Source of the DNA: Actinomycetes bacterium
Lineage (GTDB): Bacteria; Actinomycetota; Actinomycetes; Actinomycetales; Cellulomonadaceae
DNA: 6,025 nt
Assembly: GCA_023424135.1 (NCBI GenBank)
Contig: JAFAEH010000322.1
Coordinates: 1 to 6,025 of the forward strand
Direction: 5' to 3'
Every line of letters begins with the position of its first letter. Within the stretch, counting starts at the first letter, position 1. Positions 5,742 to 6,025 of this stretch are shown in pieces. Both the position numbers and the translations under genes were made by a program. The notes beneath the pieces are model-generated. The model was not told the DNA's origin and searched no databases. It was given only the letters and a program-made list of their open reading frames with translations.

Positions 5742-6025
5742 ATGCCCGACCTTCCGGACTCGCTGTACGCCCGCACGCTGCGCGCGTTGACCGATGCCAC
5801 CGCCTGCCCGGCGTGCGCGTCGACGATGCACACCGGCCGCTGCCCCGCGTGCGGGCTCGACGTGTCCGGTCCGCAGGGCCTGGCCGTGTGGCAGGACAGC
5901 CAGCAGGTCGCGCAGGTGCTCGCCGCGCGCCAGCACCGCGTCGCCGCGCTGCTCACGGCACAGCTCGCGCACCGGACCGCGACGAACGGCGCCGCGCCGC
6001 ACGCCGCCCGCAGCGCGGCCGCGGG
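5742..6025 (+). CDS. zinc-ribbon protein, N-terminal part (gene runs off the window)
   Basis: An open frame from ATG at 5742 stays open to the last base, giving 94 visible residues. Two CPAC motifs (Cys22/Cys25 and Cys34/Cys37, the second followed by GLD) form a four-cysteine zinc ribbon. After it comes GPQGLAVWQDSQQVAQVLAARQHRVAALL, probably helical, then an Ala-rich stretch. From memory this start resembles large actinobacterial multi-membrane-span proteins annotated with an SCO7613 C-terminal domain, but no membrane segment is in view, so function is open. There is no clear Shine-Dalgarno. The hexamer CACGAT at 5730-5735 ends 6 nt before the ATG, so a leaderless transcript starting at the A of ATG is possible. 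It is divergent from pup across 160 bp. An ATG at 5734 is out of frame. Confidence 0.65.
   Translation, partial: MPDLPDSLYARTLRALTDATACPACASTMHTGRCPACGLDVSGPQGLAVWQDSQQVAQVLAARQHRVAALLTAQLAHRTATNGAAPHAARSAAA

Noticed and set aside
5582..5956. 189-residue frame ending in Pup (a Pup fusion)
   Set aside because: The upstream 125 residues are antisense to the zinc-ribbon gene and look random, while Pup alone has the exact family length and a GGAGG site before its ATG.
1..6025. Mobile element, CRISPR array, tRNA or phage signs
   Set aside because: No transposase or integrase motif, terminal repeats, regularly spaced repeats or tRNA-like cloverleaf was seen; composition and gene order look like stable chromosomal core.

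Overview
The window is very GC-rich DNA with dense, overlapping minus-strand genes, GTG as well as ATG starts, and a complete Pup-proteasome core. That combination points to an actinobacterium (Actinomycetota). The product sequences suggest a Micrococcales member near Cellulomonas, but that genus-level guess comes from memory and was not searched.

Layout, left to right. (1) Positions 2-433, plus strand: the 3' end of a TIGR03085-type metal-binding protein (mycothiol-dependent maleylpyruvate isomerase/DinB-like fold). (2) Positions 434-510: a short convergent gap with an 11-bp imperfect hairpin that reaches into the end of hisF and may be a bidirectional terminator. (3) Positions 511-5581, minus strand: six genes read right to left, pup, prcB, prcA, pafA, an exported FKBP-type lipoprotein, and hisF. 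(4) Positions 5582-5741: a divergent intergenic region with a candidate pup promoter and a perfect 12-bp palindrome. (5) Positions 5742-6025, plus strand: the 5' end of a gene for a protein with an N-terminal four-cysteine zinc ribbon, cut by the window edge.

How the genes work together: Pup (64 aa, ending GGQ) is the protein tag. PafA ligates Pup to substrate lysines. PrcA and PrcB form the 20S core that degrades tagged proteins. Because Pup ends in Gln, the cell also needs the deamidase Dop, and the ATPase Mpa/ARC is needed to feed the core; neither gene is in the window. pup-prcB-prcA are tightly linked (6-nt gap, then an ATGA overlap) and pafA follows after 53 bp. The FKBP lipoprotein follows after a 230-bp gap measured from its chosen start, and hisF overlaps the FKBP gene by 4 bp (GTGA). 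The last two genes are therefore probably co-translated even though one is a cell-surface folding factor and the other a cytoplasmic histidine-biosynthesis enzyme.

I see no mobile element, CRISPR array, tRNA or rRNA, and no clearly new system. The main points of interest are the candidate operator upstream of pup, the attachment of hisF to the proteasome cluster, and a few family-level sequence details.
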